Of a stretch of DNA of 64,000 bases, positions 63,081 to 64,000 are shown one piece after another. The stretch covers positions 11,684,450 through 11,748,449 of the forward strand of contig NC_134026.1 of NCBI RefSeq assembly GCF_964204645.1, given 5' to 3'. The notes beneath the pieces were generated by a model. The model saw only the letters and a list, made by a program, of their open reading frames with translations. It was not told where the DNA came from and did not search any database. The number at the start of each line of letters is the position of its first letter. Position 1 is the stretch's first letter. A program made the position numbers and the translations under genes. Source of the DNA: Tubulanus polymorphus. Lineage: Eukaryota > Nemertea > Palaeonemertea > Tubulaniformes > Tubulanidae.

Positions 63081-63136
63081 ATGGCGACGCGCACCTCGAA
63101 CTCGGCAATGCTACAGCAGCAGGATTCTTCGTCAAA
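63081..63136 (+). CDS. Unidentified host gene, first coding exon
   Basis: AAATATGG start context and 18 codons (MATRTSNSAMLQQQDSSS plus a split codon), ending at a perfect donor GTAAGT. Polar and low-complexity, as often at protein N-termini. It joins in phase to the exon at 63713. Not recognised. Confidence 0.65.
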
Positions 63137-63712
63137 GTAAGTTATTATGAGATGATAAAAACTCCCAAAAAATAAAAAGTGCTAATTGCAATAATCTTTA
63201 ACGCACAATATACATGTTTGATGAATCAGTATATAAGCATTTCGGCTGGAAAACAGCAGATGAAAGAGTTGCGCAATTCCATGAACTTCGTTGACGTTGT
63301 CAAGGTTGTGTGGAGTAGGAAGTAAATACGGAATTCCATCTAATTTTTGATGTTTTTTCTGAGTCCTCGGGCCACAAATCTAAATTGGGTTTGATTTTTA
63401 CTTAATTTTCTTTAGTTGAAGTAGGTCTAGGCCTATCAATGGGGCTATTTACAATCTCTGATGACTATTTTATCTATCGGAGTGTCGGCACATGACATGA
63501 AAAGCCTACTGCTGTTTCTCAGAACAATTTCTGCTCACTCCTTTCACCAGAAAAGAAACAGATTTCTCACCTCCATGACAGGAGATCTTACCATTTTGAT
63601 CAGTTCAGTCATATCCATCAATCAGTGAAAGTAGGAACTACATAAGTGATATTTCGTCGACATCTGGAATGTTTTATTGATTATCTGATTAAACATTAAT
63701 TTTTGATTTCAG
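63137..63712 (+). other. Intron 1 of the unidentified host gene
   Basis: 576 bases from GTAAGT to TTTCAG; nothing else seen in it. Confidence 0.6.
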
Positions 63713-63822
63713 TACCAGTAGGCCTATGTCTAAACCAAAAAGTCGTCCTTACAGTGTGCAATTGCCTGATAAGAGGCATGTGGGATTAGTTGGAAGCTCT
63801 TTTGAAGAACTTTTACAAAAAG
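63713..63822 (+). CDS. Unidentified host gene, second coding exon
   Basis: Acceptor TTTGATTTCAG, then a Ser/Pro/Lys-rich part (RPMSKPKSRPYSVQLPDK), then RHVGLVGSSFEELLQK and donor GTAAGA; 110 bases, phase 2 in, phase 1 out. The typical splice sites at both ends and the open phase make a real exon likely. The family is unknown; a cytoskeletal or centrosomal protein would be only a guess. It lies on the same strand as Hook, either nested in a Hook intron or downstream of a truncated Hook. Confidence 0.7.
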
Positions 63823-64000
63823 GTAAGAACTCATTTTTCTGCAAAAAGCATACATTTGTCTAGATAAGCCTAGTTCAGAAGGTAGGGTTGTGTTTTTCTG
63901 TCTTATGTCAAAGATTATTGACATAATGCAGTGGAGGTTATATCCCCCATCAGGTTTTTCTTCTCGGTAGATTATATTTGAGCTCAATATATGGATATAT

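Overview
This is a stretch of animal (metazoan) nuclear DNA, AT-rich and packed with mobile elements nested in one another, with two host genes on the + strand towards the right end. Spliced host exons, a Polinton/Maverick, a Gmr1-like Ty3/gypsy element, a Penelope-like element, a PIF/Harbinger transposon and many foldback or TIR-only elements all point to an invertebrate, most likely marine. The palindrome TAGGCCTA is also strikingly frequent in the right half. The species cannot be fixed from the sequence alone.

Layout. (1) 1-9212: the 3' part of an envelope-carrying Ty3/gypsy element. One long pol frame runs protease, RT, RNase H, integrase and a C-terminal chromodomain. A broken env-like gene follows, with an internal 178-codon tandem duplication, then a probable 3' LTR. 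(2) 9213-13693: non-coding DNA with a ~425-bp dispersed repeat in two copies. (3) 13694-29301: a Polinton with inverted terminal repeats. One small gene reads rightward from the left TIR and the rest read leftward: PolB, several small membrane proteins, a large membrane/coiled-coil protein, the double-jelly-roll capsid protein, integrase, packaging ATPase and two small genes. PolB is interrupted at its catalytic motif C by the N-terminal part of an intein, and the gene is then cut off by a rearrangement. Every intact gene start carries the same T-run plus TAAATG signal. A 1.4-kb foldback element sits inside the right TIR. (4) 30.0-35.5 kb: inverted repeats surrounding a GIY-YIG Penelope-like element. 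(5) 35.5-46.2 kb: short TIR elements, dispersed repeats and tRNA-derived fragments.

(6) 46243-60608: the first three coding exons of a Hook-family gene (dynein/microtubule adaptor). Its first intron is about 14 kb and has collected a repeat family (called G here), a nearly intact Gmr1-like retrotransposon (50179-55628, 322-bp LTRs differing at 2 sites, ATACC target duplication, gag-PR-INT-RT-RNase H order) and a two-gene Harbinger transposon (56479-59730). (7) 63081-63822: the first two coding exons of a second host gene that I do not recognise.

How they fit together: the Polinton genes make up a virus-like replication, integration and capsid set, now disabled in this copy by a PolB nonsense codon and a C-terminal deletion. 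The Harbinger carries the usual pair of transposase and Myb/SANT-like protein. The retroelements carry their own pol functions. The host genes are only partly inside the window.
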